NCBI RefSeq assembly: GCF_001676875.1 | Contig: NZ_JYKA01000024.1 | Location: forward strand, 1 to 64,000 | Reading direction: 5' to 3' | DNA: 64,000 bases | Source of the DNA: Chromobacterium subtsugae | Lineage (GTDB): Bacteria > Pseudomonadota > Gammaproteobacteria > Burkholderiales > Chromobacteriaceae | In this document: positions 46,951 through 55,491 of the stretch, piece by piece | Position numbering within the stretch: position 1 is the stretch's first letter | Layout: each line of letters starts with the position of its first letter | Notes under the pieces: model-generated | The model's database searches: none | Seen by the model: the letters and a program-made list of their open reading frames with translations, nothing else | Told to the model about the DNA's origin: nothing | Program-made: the position numbers and the translations under genes

Positions 46951-47553
46951 TCAGGGCCGGGTCAGGCTGAAGGCCGGCTGACCCAGGCTGTAGCGATCGC
47001 CACCCAGCTTGCCCACCGCCTGCAGCGCGACATCGTCTATCGCGCCCTCATTCCATACCCTGTCCGCCACATGGATGTGGCGCACTTCCGCCAGCACCAG
47101 ATTGCCGGCGCCGGTGCCGTGGCCGAAGGTCAGGCACTGGTGCAGCGTGCACTCCAGCCGCACCGGCGCCTCGGCCACGCCCGGCGGCTTCACCGTGACG
47201 CTGTCCACCTTGGCCACGCTGGCCAGCTCGAACTCGTCGACATCGGCCGGATAGCCGCCGCAGCTGACATTCATCGCCTCGGCCAGCGCCTGGCTGACGA
47301 TGTTGACCACCAGCTCGCCGGTCAGGCGGATATTGGCCAGCGTATCCTTGTCGCGCTCCGAAGCCTGCTTGAGTATGCTGATCCCCAGCAACGGCGGGTT
47401 GATGCTCATCACATTGAAAAATGAAAACGGCGCCAGGTTGCAAACGCCCTTCAGGTCCTGGGTGCTGACCCAGGCGATAGGACGGGGCAGCACGCACCCC
47501 ACCAGCAGTTGATACAGATTCGTCCGCTCCAATTGCTGCACATTGAACTCCAT
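46951..47553 (-). CDS. Flavin reductase-like FMN-binding protein
   Basis: A 200-residue protein of the flavin reductase/FMN-binding split barrel family. LVGCVLPRPIAWVSTQD, NLAPFSFFNVMSINPPLLGIS and TGELVVNIVS form the FMN site. Members supply reduced flavin to monooxygenases or act alone; no partner oxygenase is nearby. Convergent with the VirK gene (6-base gap) and divergent from dnaE. Confidence 0.9.
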   Translation of the reverse strand: MEFNVQQLERTNLYQLLVGCVLPRPIAWVSTQDLKGVCNLAPFSFFNVMSINPPLLGISILKQASERDKDTLANIRLTGELVVNIVSQALAEAMNVSCGGYPADVDEFELASVAKVDSVTVKPPGVAEAPVRLECTLHQCLTFGHGTGAGNLVLAEVRHIHVADRVWNEGAIDDVALQAVGKLGGDRYSLGQPAFSLTRP

Positions 47554-47679
47554 CTGGTTCTCGCACCGTCATTAATACCATGATGCCATCATTCTAATGT
47601 GCATGGCGTGCCGAACACCAGCCGCACGGCGTCGGCGATTCAACTGGTTTGCCACAGCGCCAGCCGGTAAAATGCCGGG

Positions 47680-50600
47680 ATGAACGCACCCCGCTTTGTC
47701 CATCTTCGCCTCCATTCGGAGTTTTCCATCACCGACGGCGTCGTCCGCCTCGACGACGCGGTGAAGCGCGCCGTCAAGGACGGCATGCCCGCCTTGGGCA
47801 TGTCCGACCTGATGAACCTGTTCGGCATGGTCAAGTTCTACAAGAGCTGCCGCAACAAGGGCATCAAGCCCATCGTCTCGGCCGACATCTGGCTGGAAAA
47901 CGAGGAAGACCGCGACAAGCCGTACCGGCTGCTGCTCACCGCCAAGAACCGCGAGGGCTACCGCCGGCTGTGCGAACTGCTGACCGAGGCCTTCAGCCAC
48001 AACCAGTACCGTGGCCGCGCCGAGATCAAGCGCGCCTGGCTGGAGTCCGGCGACAACAGCAACCTCTTGTGCCTGTCCGGCGCCCATCTCGGCGATGTCG
48101 GCATGGCGCTGGCGATGGCGCAGCGCGAAGAAGCGCAACGCCGCGCCGCCTACTGGGAAAAACTGTTCCCGGGCTCGTTCTATCTGGAAGTGCAGCGCGT
48201 GGACAGCGCCCAGGTGGAAAACGTGGTGCAGGCCACGCTGTGGCTGGCCGGCGAAATGGGCCTGCCGGTGGTGGCCACCCACCCGATCCAGTTCATGGAT
48301 CCGGACGATTTCAAGGCGCACGAAGCGCGGGTCTGCATCGCCGAAGGCTACACGCTGGGCGACAAGCGCCGGCCGCGCGCCTTCAGCGAGTGCCAATACT
48401 TTCTCAGCGCCGATGAAATGCTGGCGCGTTTCGCCGACATTCCGGAAGCGCTGGCCAACACCGTGGAAATCGCCAAGCGCTGCAATATCAGCGTGGTGCT
48501 GGGCAAGAACTACCTGCCGCTGTTCCCGACGCCGGACGGCATGTCGCTGGACGACTTCCTGGTGCACGAGGCCAAGCGCGGGCTGGAGGCGCGGCTGGCG
48601 CAGCTGTACCCGGACGAGGCAGTACGCCGGGAAAGGCGCCCCGAGTACGACGAGCGGCTGAAATTCGAGTGCGACACCATCATCCAGATGGGCTTCCCCG
48701 GCTACTTCCTGATCGTGGCGGACTTCATCCAGTGGGGCAAGGCCAACGGCTGCCCGGTAGGCCCGGGCCGGGGTTCCGGCGCCGGCTCCTTGGTGGCCTA
48801 CAGCCTGTCGATCACCGACCTGGATCCGCTGAAATACGCGCTGCTGTTCGAGCGCTTCCTCAATCCGGAGCGGGTGTCGATGCCCGACTTCGACGTCGAC
48901 TTCTGCCAGGAAAACCGCTGGCGGGTGATCGAATATACCCGGCAGAAATACGGCGAGGAGGCGGTCAGCCAGATCGCCACCTTCGGCACCATGTCGTCCA
49001 AATCGGTGATCCGCGACGTCGGCCGGGTGCTGGACCTGCCCTTCGGCCTGTGCGACCGCCTGTCCAAGCTGATTCCGCTGGAGGCCAACAAGCCGCTGTC
49101 GCTGACCAAGGCGATGGAGATGGAAGCGCAAATCGGCGAGATCATCGAAAACGAAGGCGCCGGCGAGCTGATCGAACTGGCGATGAAGCTGGAAGACCTG
49201 ACGCGCGGCATCGGCATGCACGCCGGCGGCGTGCTGATCGCGCCGGGCAGGCTGACCGACTTCTGCCCGCTCTACATCGCCAGCGGCGAAGGCGCCTCTC
49301 CGGTTTCCCAGTTCGACAAGGACGACGTCGAGCAGATCGGCCTGGTGAAGTTCGACTTCCTGGGCCTGCGCAACCTCACCATCATCGAGCTGGCGCAGAA
49401 GTACATCAAACAGGTCAGCGGCGAGGACGTCGATGTCGCCCACCTGCCGCTGGACGACCGCGACGCCTACAAGGTGTTCGCCAGCGCCAACACCACCGGC
49501 GTGTTCCAGTTCGAGTCCAGCGGCATGAAAAAGATGCTGGTGGAGGCCAAACCGAGCAAGTTCGAGGAAATTATCGCCTTCGTGGCCTTGTACCGCCCCG
49601 GCCCGATGGACCTGATCCCCGACTTCATCCAGCGGATGCACGGCGCCAAGTTCGAATACCTGCACCCGCTCTTGGAACCGGTGCTGGCGCCCACCTACGG
49701 CATCATGGTGTACCAGGAACAGGTGATGCAGTCGGCGCAGGTGATCGGCGGCTACAGCCTGGGCGGCGCCGACTTGCTGCGCCGCGCGATGGGCAAGAAG
49801 AAGGTCGAGGAGATGGTGGCGCAGCGCGCCATGTTCGTCGAAGGCGCCGGCAAGCAGGACATCCCGGAAGCCAAGGCCAACGAAATCTTCGACTACATGG
49901 AGAAATTCGCCGGCTACGGCTTCAACAAGTCGCACGCCGCCGCCTACGCGCTGGTGGCCTACCACACCGCCTGGCTGAAGGCGCACCACTGCGCCGCCTA
50001 CATGGCGGCGACCATGTCAACCGAACTGGACAACACCGACCAGCTGAAGATTTTCTACGACGACGCCACCGACCACAAGAACGGCCTGGTGTTCCTGCCG
50101 CCGGACGTCAACCACAGCCACTACCGCTTCGTGCCGGTCAGCCGCAAGGAAATCCGCTACGCGCTGGGCGCGGTGAAGGGCAGCGGCGAATCGGCGGTGG
50201 ACCACATCGTCGCGATGCGCGAGGCCGGCGGCCCGTTCGCCAACCTGTTCGACTTCTGCAAGCGCACCGACAAGAAGCTGGTCAACAAGCGGGTGATCGA
50301 GGCGCTGATCCGCGCCGGCGCCTTCGACTCCATCGAACCCAACCGCGCGCTGTTGTTCGCCAACGTCGGCCTGGCGATGGAGGCGGCGGAGCAGGAGCAC
50401 GCCAACGCCAACCAGGGCGGCCTGTTCGACATGTTCGGCGACGACGTCGCGCCGGCGGTGGAAATGGTGGCCACCCGGCCGTGGAGCGACGCGGTGAAGC
50501 TGGCCGAGGAAAAGCTGGCCATCGGCTTCTACCTGTCCGGCCACCCGTTCTCCGCCTACGAAAAAGAAGTGCGCGCCTTCATCAAGACGCCGCTGTCGCG

Positions 50601-51120
50601 GCTGATACCCAACAAGTCGCCGCAGCTGCTGGCCGGCTTCGTCACCGGCATCCGCGTCAAGGTGGGCAACCGCGGCAAAATGGCCTTCGTCGAGCTGGAC
50701 GACGGCAGCACCAAGCTGGAGGTCAGCCTGTTCGCCGAAAGCTTCGAGACCAACCGCGACAAGCTGAAGGAAGACGTGGTGCTGGTGGTGGAAGGCAAGG
50801 TCAGCGAGGACAGCTTCGCCGGCGCCGGCCGCCTGCGCATCATCGTCGACAAGCTGTACAGCCTGGGCGAAGCGCGCAGCCGCTACGCCCGCAGCCTGGC
50901 GCTGCAGCTGTCCGGGCAGGTGGACGTCGCCCGCCTCAAGTCCGAGCTGCACCCGTTCAAGAGCCAGGACGCCGGCTGCCCGGTGCGGCTGCATTACAAT
51001 AACGGCGAGGCCAAAGGCGACCTGATGCTGCCGCCGGAATGGGGGGTGCGGCTGGACGACGGGCTGCTGCTGGCGCTGTCCGACTGGCTGGGTGAGAACC
51101 GGGTCAAGGTGATGTGGTAA
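47680..51120 (+). CDS. dnaE: DNA polymerase III alpha subunit
   Basis: Replicative polymerase of 1146 residues. PHP domain at the N-terminus (FVHLRLHSEFSITDGVVR, GMSDLMNLFGMVKFYK), polymerase core with the catalytic aspartates of MPDFDVDFCQENR (residues about 404-416) and later FQFESSGMKKML, the helix-hairpin-helix region (LDNTDQLKIFYDD ... INHSHYRF-type VNHSHYRF), and the OB-fold (AGFVTGIRVKVGNRGKMAFVELDD). Length and order fit DnaE1. The first residues of PHP keep only part of the metal ligands, as in E. coli. Ends in its own terminator. Confidence 0.98.
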   Translation: MNAPRFVHLRLHSEFSITDGVVRLDDAVKRAVKDGMPALGMSDLMNLFGMVKFYKSCRNKGIKPIVSADIWLENEEDRDKPYRLLLTAKNREGYRRLCELLTEAFSHNQYRGRAEIKRAWLESGDNSNLLCLSGAHLGDVGMALAMAQREEAQRRAAYWEKLFPGSFYLEVQRVDSAQVENVVQATLWLAGEMGLPVVATHPIQFMDPDDFKAHEARVCIAEGYTLGDKRRPRAFSECQYFLSADEMLARFADIPEALANTVEIAKRCNISVVLGKNYLPLFPTPDGMSLDDFLVHEAKRGLEARLAQLYPDEAVRRERRPEYDERLKFECDTIIQMGFPGYFLIVADFIQWGKANGCPVGPGRGSGAGSLVAYSLSITDLDPLKYALLFERFLNPERVSMPDFDVDFCQENRWRVIEYTRQKYGEEAVSQIATFGTMSSKSVIRDVGRVLDLPFGLCDRLSKLIPLEANKPLSLTKAMEMEAQIGEIIENEGAGELIELAMKLEDLTRGIGMHAGGVLIAPGRLTDFCPLYIASGEGASPVSQFDKDDVEQIGLVKFDFLGLRNLTIIELAQKYIKQVSGEDVDVAHLPLDDRDAYKVFASANTTGVFQFESSGMKKMLVEAKPSKFEEIIAFVALYRPGPMDLIPDFIQRMHGAKFEYLHPLLEPVLAPTYGIMVYQEQVMQSAQVIGGYSLGGADLLRRAMGKKKVEEMVAQRAMFVEGAGKQDIPEAKANEIFDYMEKFAGYGFNKSHAAAYALVAYHTAWLKAHHCAAYMAATMSTELDNTDQLKIFYDDATDHKNGLVFLPPDVNHSHYRFVPVSRKEIRYALGAVKGSGESAVDHIVAMREAGGPFANLFDFCKRTDKKLVNKRVIEALIRAGAFDSIEPNRALLFANVGLAMEAAEQEHANANQGGLFDMFGDDVAPAVEMVATRPWSDAVKLAEEKLAIGFYLSGHPFSAYEKEVRAFIKTPLSRLIPNKSPQLLAGFVTGIRVKVGNRGKMAFVELDDGSTKLEVSLFAESFETNRDKLKEDVVLVVEGKVSEDSFAGAGRLRIIVDKLYSLGEARSRYARSLALQLSGQVDVARLKSELHPFKSQDAGCPVRLHYNNGEAKGDLMLPPEWGVRLDDGLLLALSDWLGENRVKVMW

Positions 51121-51133
51121 GCGCCGCCGCCAG

Positions 51134-51164
51134 ATGCCGTCCGCCGCCGGCGGGCGGCATTTTC
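51134..51164 (+). terminator. Terminator of dnaE
   Basis: ATGCCGTCCGCC-GCC-GGCGGGCGGCAT, a 12-bp stem with one G-U pair, followed by TTTC. Confidence 0.85.
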
Positions 51165-51450
51165 ATTGGCGCAAACCGGCATCCATCACGCCGCCAAGCC
51201 ACGCGCGCCAGGCTAGACGGCCTGGCATTTCGTACAGCGACTGTACGTCCGCGGCATACCCTTTCCGCAAAATTCCCCAATCAAAGCAGGGGCTTCCCGC
51301 CACGAGGCCGGCATTGCCGATGCCGCGCTGAGCGACTAATCAGCCACAAACGCGAGAATTCGCTTATGATGGGCTAAGGTGCATGATCGGCCGGCCTTTG
51401 CCGACCTGAGCCATACCGCACTGAAAACACCCGTTTCCTGGAGATATCCC
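51165..51450 (+). promoter_or_regulatory. Upstream region and leader of the cold-shock gene
   Basis: Non-coding. Contains the inverted repeat CGTACAG-CGA-CTGTACG at 51231-51247 and a possible -10, TATGAT, at 51365-51370, which would give an untranslated leader of about 75 bases. Cold-shock genes often have structured leaders; the -35 is weak. Confidence 0.4.
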
Positions 51451-51663
51451 ATGTCTAATCGCCAATCCGGCACCGTAAAGTGGTTCAACGATGAAAAAGG
51501 CTTCGGCTTCATCACCCCTCAAGGTGGCGGTGACGACCTGTTCGTGCATTTCAAAGCTATCGAAAGCGATGGTTTCAAAAGCCTGAAGGAAGGCCAGACC
51601 GTTTCCTTCGTGGTTGAAAAAGGCCAGAAAGGCCTGCAAGCCGTACAGGTTCGCGTCGAGTAA
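51451..51663 (+). CDS. Cold-shock protein, CspA family
   Basis: A 70-residue single-domain nucleic-acid chaperone. Both RNA-binding motifs are present: KGFGFITP (RNP1) and DLFVHF (RNP2), after the SGTVKWFND start. Full length for the family. GGAG lies eight bases before the ATG and a strong terminator follows the stop. Which of the several csp paralogues of this genus it is cannot be told here. Confidence 0.97.
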   Translation: MSNRQSGTVKWFNDEKGFGFITPQGGGDDLFVHFKAIESDGFKSLKEGQTVSFVVEKGQKGLQAVQVRVE

Positions 51664-51678
51664 TCGTCCGTCCAACGG

Positions 51679-51711
51679 AAAAACCCCTGTCGACATGACA
51701 GGGGTTTTTTT
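51679..51711 (+). terminator. Terminator of the cold-shock gene
   Basis: AAAACCCCTGTC-GACA-TGACAGGGGTTTTTTT: strong stem with A- and T-rich flanks, so it may also stop the converging phospholipase transcript. Confidence 0.95.
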
Positions 51712-51729
51712 ATTGCCCGGCCGCCGCGC

Positions 51730-53700
51730 TCAACCGCTGACGCTGGCGGCGCCGTTTTCCACATGGCCGACCAGGCGGCGAATGAAACTGGTGTCGTTGC
51801 TGCAGGTGACGGTGAAGTCGTACCAGCCGTACACGCCGGATAGGTTCCAGCTCAGCAGCTGGCTGCCGCCGCCGTTGACGCTGACCTGCTGCGGCGCCCC
51901 GCCGCCATAGCCGTTGGCGCTCACCTGGAAAGTCGCCGCGACCTTGCCGCCATTGTTCAGCTGCAGGGTCAGCTGCGGCACGCCCTGCACCACCGACACG
52001 CCGCTCACCGCCTCCAGCACGCCGGCCGCGCTGTGGATATTGCCGGCGAAGCGGCGCAGGAAGCCGTTGGGGCCGTACAGGGTCAGGTCGTACCAGCCGC
52101 CGCCGTAAGTCTGCACATGGAAGTAGTCCTGGATGTTGCCGCCGGCGGCCACGTCATATTGCCACGGGCCGTCCAGCCGGTACTGGTTGGCGTAGATGGC
52201 GTAATGGGCACCCTGGCTGCCGCTGTTCTGCATGTGTATCCACACCATGCCGCCGGCCACATCGGTGCTGGCGTAGGCATTGCACTGGTAGGGCAAGGCG
52301 CGCGCCGGACGGCGGCCCGCCTCCGGCTGCGGCATCTGCCCCGGCACCGGCGCGGTCGGCGCCGGCCAGCCCTTGCTTTGCTGCGCCTGGGTCAACAGCG
52401 CCGCGGTGTCGGGGAAAGCCGGCAGGCTGGTATTGCTGCTGCCGAAATCCAGCGCCGCGGTCAGATCGCCGCACACCTGGCGGCGCCAGGCCGAGATATT
52501 GGGTTCCTGCACCCCGCTCCAGGTTTCCAGAAAGCGCAGCACCGAGGTGTGGTCGAACACCTGCGAGCAGACGTAGCCGCCGCGGCTCCACGGCGACAGC
52601 ACCAGCAGCGGCACCCGCGGCCCCAGGCCGATCGGCGCGCCGGACACGAATTCGCCCGCGGTGCCGGACGGCGGCACCGGCGGCGGCACGTGGTCGAACA
52701 GGCCGTCGTTCTCGTCGTAATTGAGCAGCATCACCGTGGAGGCCCAGACATCCGGATTGGCGGTCAGCGCCTGCAGCACCTGGTCCACCAAGTAGGCGCC
52801 GGCGGCCGGAGGCGCGCTGGGGTGTTCGGAATAATCCTGCGGCGCGACGATCCACGACACCTGCGGCAGCGTGCCGTTCACCGCGTCGCTGCGGATGGCC
52901 GCCACTAGGTCCTTCACCGAATTGCCGCTGACCTTGGGCACCGAGCTCATGCCGCGGTCGTGCAGCGGATTGCCGGGCTTGGCGTTGCGGTACTGGGTGA
53001 ACCAGGCCAGCGCGTTGTCGTCGAAATTGTCGCCGACCACCTGGTACACCTTCCAGCTGACGCCGGCCGCCTGCAGCCGCTCCGGATAGGTGGTCCAGCT
53101 GTAGCCCTTCTCGCTGTTGTCGGTGACCGGGCCGCCGTTCTTGCCGGCGGCGTCCACCGTGCCGCTCCACAGGTACAGGCGGTTGGGATTGGTCGGCCCC
53201 TGCTGCGAACAGAAATAGCCGTCGCAGATGGTGAAGGCGTCGGCCAGCGCGTAGTGGTAGGGAATGTCGGCGCGGTTGAAGTAGCCCATGGTCAGGCCGG
53301 TCTTGGCCGCCACCCAGCCATCGTATTTGCCCTGGTTCCAGGCGGCGTGGGTGCCGGTCCAGGAGTGGTCGAGGTCGGTCAGGTATTGCGCGTTGGTGCG
53401 GCTGCTGTCCAGGTGGAAGGGAAACTCGCTGGACAGCAGATGCGGCTGGCGGAACACGCTGCTGCCGTTTCGCAGCTGCAGCGCGCTGCGGTCGCCGAAG
53501 CCGCGCACCCCGCGCAGCATGCCGAAATAGTGGTCGAACGAGCGGTTTTCCTGCATGAACACCACCACGTGCTTGACCGCGGACAGGCTGCGCCCGGCGG
53601 GGCGGATCGCCATCGCCGCGGCCAGCCCGGGCGGAATGGCGCCGGCGGCGACGCCGGCGGCCGACAACTTGAGAAACTCGCGACGTGACAACTCGCTCAT
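51730..53700 (-). CDS. Phosphocholine-specific phospholipase C, Tat-exported
   Basis: A 656-residue enzyme of the PlcH/PlcN/acid phosphatase family that cleaves phosphatidylcholine or sphingomyelin head groups. The twin-arginine signal is SRREFLKLSAAGVAAGA. The catalytic domain starts HVVVFMQENRSFDHYFGMLRG and contains SWTGTHAAWNQGKYDGW, FTICDGYFCS, YDENDGLFDHVPPP and SPWSRGGYVCS. Two tandem C-terminal DUF756 beta domains follow (about residues 470-650), ending in FIRRLVGHVENG. ATG at 53700 has GGAGGG at good spacing. A likely secreted virulence or phosphate-scavenging factor. Single gene; no chaperone PlcR gene is adjacent. Confidence 0.95.
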   Translation of the reverse strand: MSELSRREFLKLSAAGVAAGAIPPGLAAAMAIRPAGRSLSAVKHVVVFMQENRSFDHYFGMLRGVRGFGDRSALQLRNGSSVFRQPHLLSSEFPFHLDSSRTNAQYLTDLDHSWTGTHAAWNQGKYDGWVAAKTGLTMGYFNRADIPYHYALADAFTICDGYFCSQQGPTNPNRLYLWSGTVDAAGKNGGPVTDNSEKGYSWTTYPERLQAAGVSWKVYQVVGDNFDDNALAWFTQYRNAKPGNPLHDRGMSSVPKVSGNSVKDLVAAIRSDAVNGTLPQVSWIVAPQDYSEHPSAPPAAGAYLVDQVLQALTANPDVWASTVMLLNYDENDGLFDHVPPPVPPSGTAGEFVSGAPIGLGPRVPLLVLSPWSRGGYVCSQVFDHTSVLRFLETWSGVQEPNISAWRRQVCGDLTAALDFGSSNTSLPAFPDTAALLTQAQQSKGWPAPTAPVPGQMPQPEAGRRPARALPYQCNAYASTDVAGGMVWIHMQNSGSQGAHYAIYANQYRLDGPWQYDVAAGGNIQDYFHVQTYGGGWYDLTLYGPNGFLRRFAGNIHSAAGVLEAVSGVSVVQGVPQLTLQLNNGGKVAATFQVSANGYGGGAPQQVSVNGGGSQLLSWNLSGVYGWYDFTVTCSNDTSFIRRLVGHVENGAASVSG

Positions 53701-53856
53701 GACAACCCTCCGGAAATGTTCAGGTTTGATGACCATGGCAATTCTGGCCAGCGCGCAGTGTGCTTTCTCAATATTTAGATTTGATTAATGGGATCAGGCT
53801 CCTCCCGGTGGTCTCTATCCGCGCGGCGCGGCTTCGCGCCCGGCGGGCATGCCGCC

Positions 53857-54645
53857 TCACATGCCGGCTTTTCTCATATTGGCCAGTCCGTTGGCCACGC
53901 CTTGCCGCCCCAGTTCGCGTTGCTGATCGCGCAGCTTGCCCAGCACCGCCAACATCGACTCCGCCTGCGCCTTCACCTGGGGAGAGGCGTACGCCATCCG
54001 GCCGCTGTCGTCGATCGACCAATAGTTCTTGTTCGCGGTCAGATATTGCGTGGCCGCCGCCATCTGGTCGATCAAGGCGAACTCCAGCGTCCAGATTCTT
54101 TCCGCCTGATAACGGCTTTTGGCCATGCCGGCGCTCACCCCGCGCATGAAGTCTTTCTTCGCGGCCTTGCTCAGTTTCAGCTTGCCGAGGTTGTCCTCCA
54201 GGCATCCGGGAACCGCGTCCATGTCATAACGATGGCGCTGCGCGGCCGCGCGCAGGTTCTCCACTATCGTCCTGCTTTCTTCGACGGCGTTGTCCTCGCG
54301 GATTCTTTTCATATCCAGCAAGACCGCGGCCCCGGCGCGCTGCAGCTCCAGGCTGTAATCATTGCGTTTCTGCAACTGCTCGTTCATGCACTGGCGCACC
54401 AACGCCTCCATTTGCCCGGCGCGGCCCGATGCGGCCGGCGTCAGGCTAAGCATGGGAACGCGATTGGGCACATCATCCTGCATTTGCTCGTACCTATCCT
54501 TCAGCTCCGCGGACAGCGGCGTCGCCGGTTCGTCCGCCGCCAGCGCCGCGGCGGCATGGCCCGCCATGCCCAGCGCCAGCGCGGCGTACGCCGGCCACTT
54601 TCTGCCAACCCGGCACTTTCCCCCAAAACCAGACACATTCATCAT
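53857..54645 (-). CDS. Hypothetical exported protein
   Basis: A 262-residue protein I do not recognise. The N-terminus KWPAYAALALGMAGHAAAALA is a signal peptide, so it is periplasmic or secreted. The mature part is mostly helical and charged, with two Cys (RQCMNEQ and PGCLEDN) that could form a disulfide. Two ATG codons in a row (54645 and 54642) may start it; no clear Shine-Dalgarno. It stands alone between plc and a divergent acetyltransferase gene, without operon partners. Confidence 0.75.
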   Translation of the reverse strand: MMNVSGFGGKCRVGRKWPAYAALALGMAGHAAAALAADEPATPLSAELKDRYEQMQDDVPNRVPMLSLTPAASGRAGQMEALVRQCMNEQLQKRNDYSLELQRAGAAVLLDMKRIREDNAVEESRTIVENLRAAAQRHRYDMDAVPGCLEDNLGKLKLSKAAKKDFMRGVSAGMAKSRYQAERIWTLEFALIDQMAAATQYLTANKNYWSIDDSGRMAYASPQVKAQAESMLAVLGKLRDQQRELGRQGVANGLANMRKAGM

Positions 54646-54792
54646 GCTGTTTCGCGCCAACCAATGCGGACGCGTTCCCTTCGATAGTAAAAGATCAATG
54701 ATATCAAAACCCTTGCGCCGCCTCAGCCGGACTTTACCGGCTGGACGCCTTCCATTAGGCTGCGCATTCCAACAAAAACACGAAAGCACTCC

Positions 54793-55242
54793 ATGCGACT
54801 CCGCCAGGCCCGCCGCGCCGATCTCGACGCCATCTTCGCCATCGAACAAGCCGTGTTCGGCAGCCACGTCTACCCGGACTTTTTCTTCCGCCAGGCGCTG
54901 GACCTGTGGCCGGACTGGTTCTGGCTGGCCGAAGACGAACGCGGCGCGCCCATCGGCTACGCGCTGGGCGCGCCGTCCCAGGAGCCGGACCAGCTGTGGC
55001 TGCTGTCGCTGGCGCTGCTGCCCGCCTGCCGCGGCAACGGAACCGGCAAGGCCTTGATGCAGGCGGCGCTGGCGGCCATGCGGCCGCGCGCGCGCAGCAT
55101 CCGCCTGACGGTGGACCCGGCCAATCCGGCCGCGGCGCTGTACCAGCGGCTGGGCTTCGCCGCCGTCGGCCACGAGCCGGACTATTTCGGCCCCGGCGAG
55201 GCGCGCTGGCTGATGCAATGGCAAGCGGCCGCATCCGCCTGA
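54793..55242 (+). CDS. GNAT family N-acetyltransferase
   Basis: A 149-residue GNAT protein: RQARRADLDAIFAIEQAVFG, the acetyl-CoA-binding motif LLPACRGNGTGKALMQAAL (Q/RxxGxG/A as RGNGTG), and NPAAALYQRLGFAAVG. Similar in build to RimI-type and small-molecule acetyltransferases; the acceptor is unknown. It is followed 39 bases later by the small membrane protein and symporter. Confidence 0.9.
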   Translation: MRLRQARRADLDAIFAIEQAVFGSHVYPDFFFRQALDLWPDWFWLAEDERGAPIGYALGAPSQEPDQLWLLSLALLPACRGNGTGKALMQAALAAMRPRARSIRLTVDPANPAAALYQRLGFAAVGHEPDYFGPGEARWLMQWQAAASA

Positions 55243-55281
55243 CATGCGCTACACTCGACTCTTTGCCCGATTGCCCGCCGC

Positions 55282-55491
55282 ATGAAGCCCGCACCCTGCC
55301 AGCGACTGCTGGTCCTCCTCACCATCGCCGCCTGTCTCGGCTACTACCTGATCCTGGCCGCGCGCCCCGGCTGGCTGGCCTGCCGGCTGGCCGGCCTGCC
55401 GGTTTCCATTCTGCTGGCGCTGGCGCTGCTGTTGCTGTTCTGCCTGATCGCCGCGCTGCACGGCGGCTCGCGCGATGAGGACGCATCATGA
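55282..55491 (+). CDS. Small two-helix membrane protein, symporter partner
   Basis: 69 residues with two hydrophobic helices (LLVLLTIAACLGYYLILAA and VSILLALALLLLFCLIAAL) and a charged tail. Size and its ATGA overlap with a solute:sodium symporter gene suggest a DUF485/DUF4212-type partner, like the small gene before actP, but the sequence alone is too divergent to assign. Confidence 0.7.
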   Translation: MKPAPCQRLLVLLTIAACLGYYLILAARPGWLACRLAGLPVSILLALALLLLFCLIAALHGGSRDEDAS

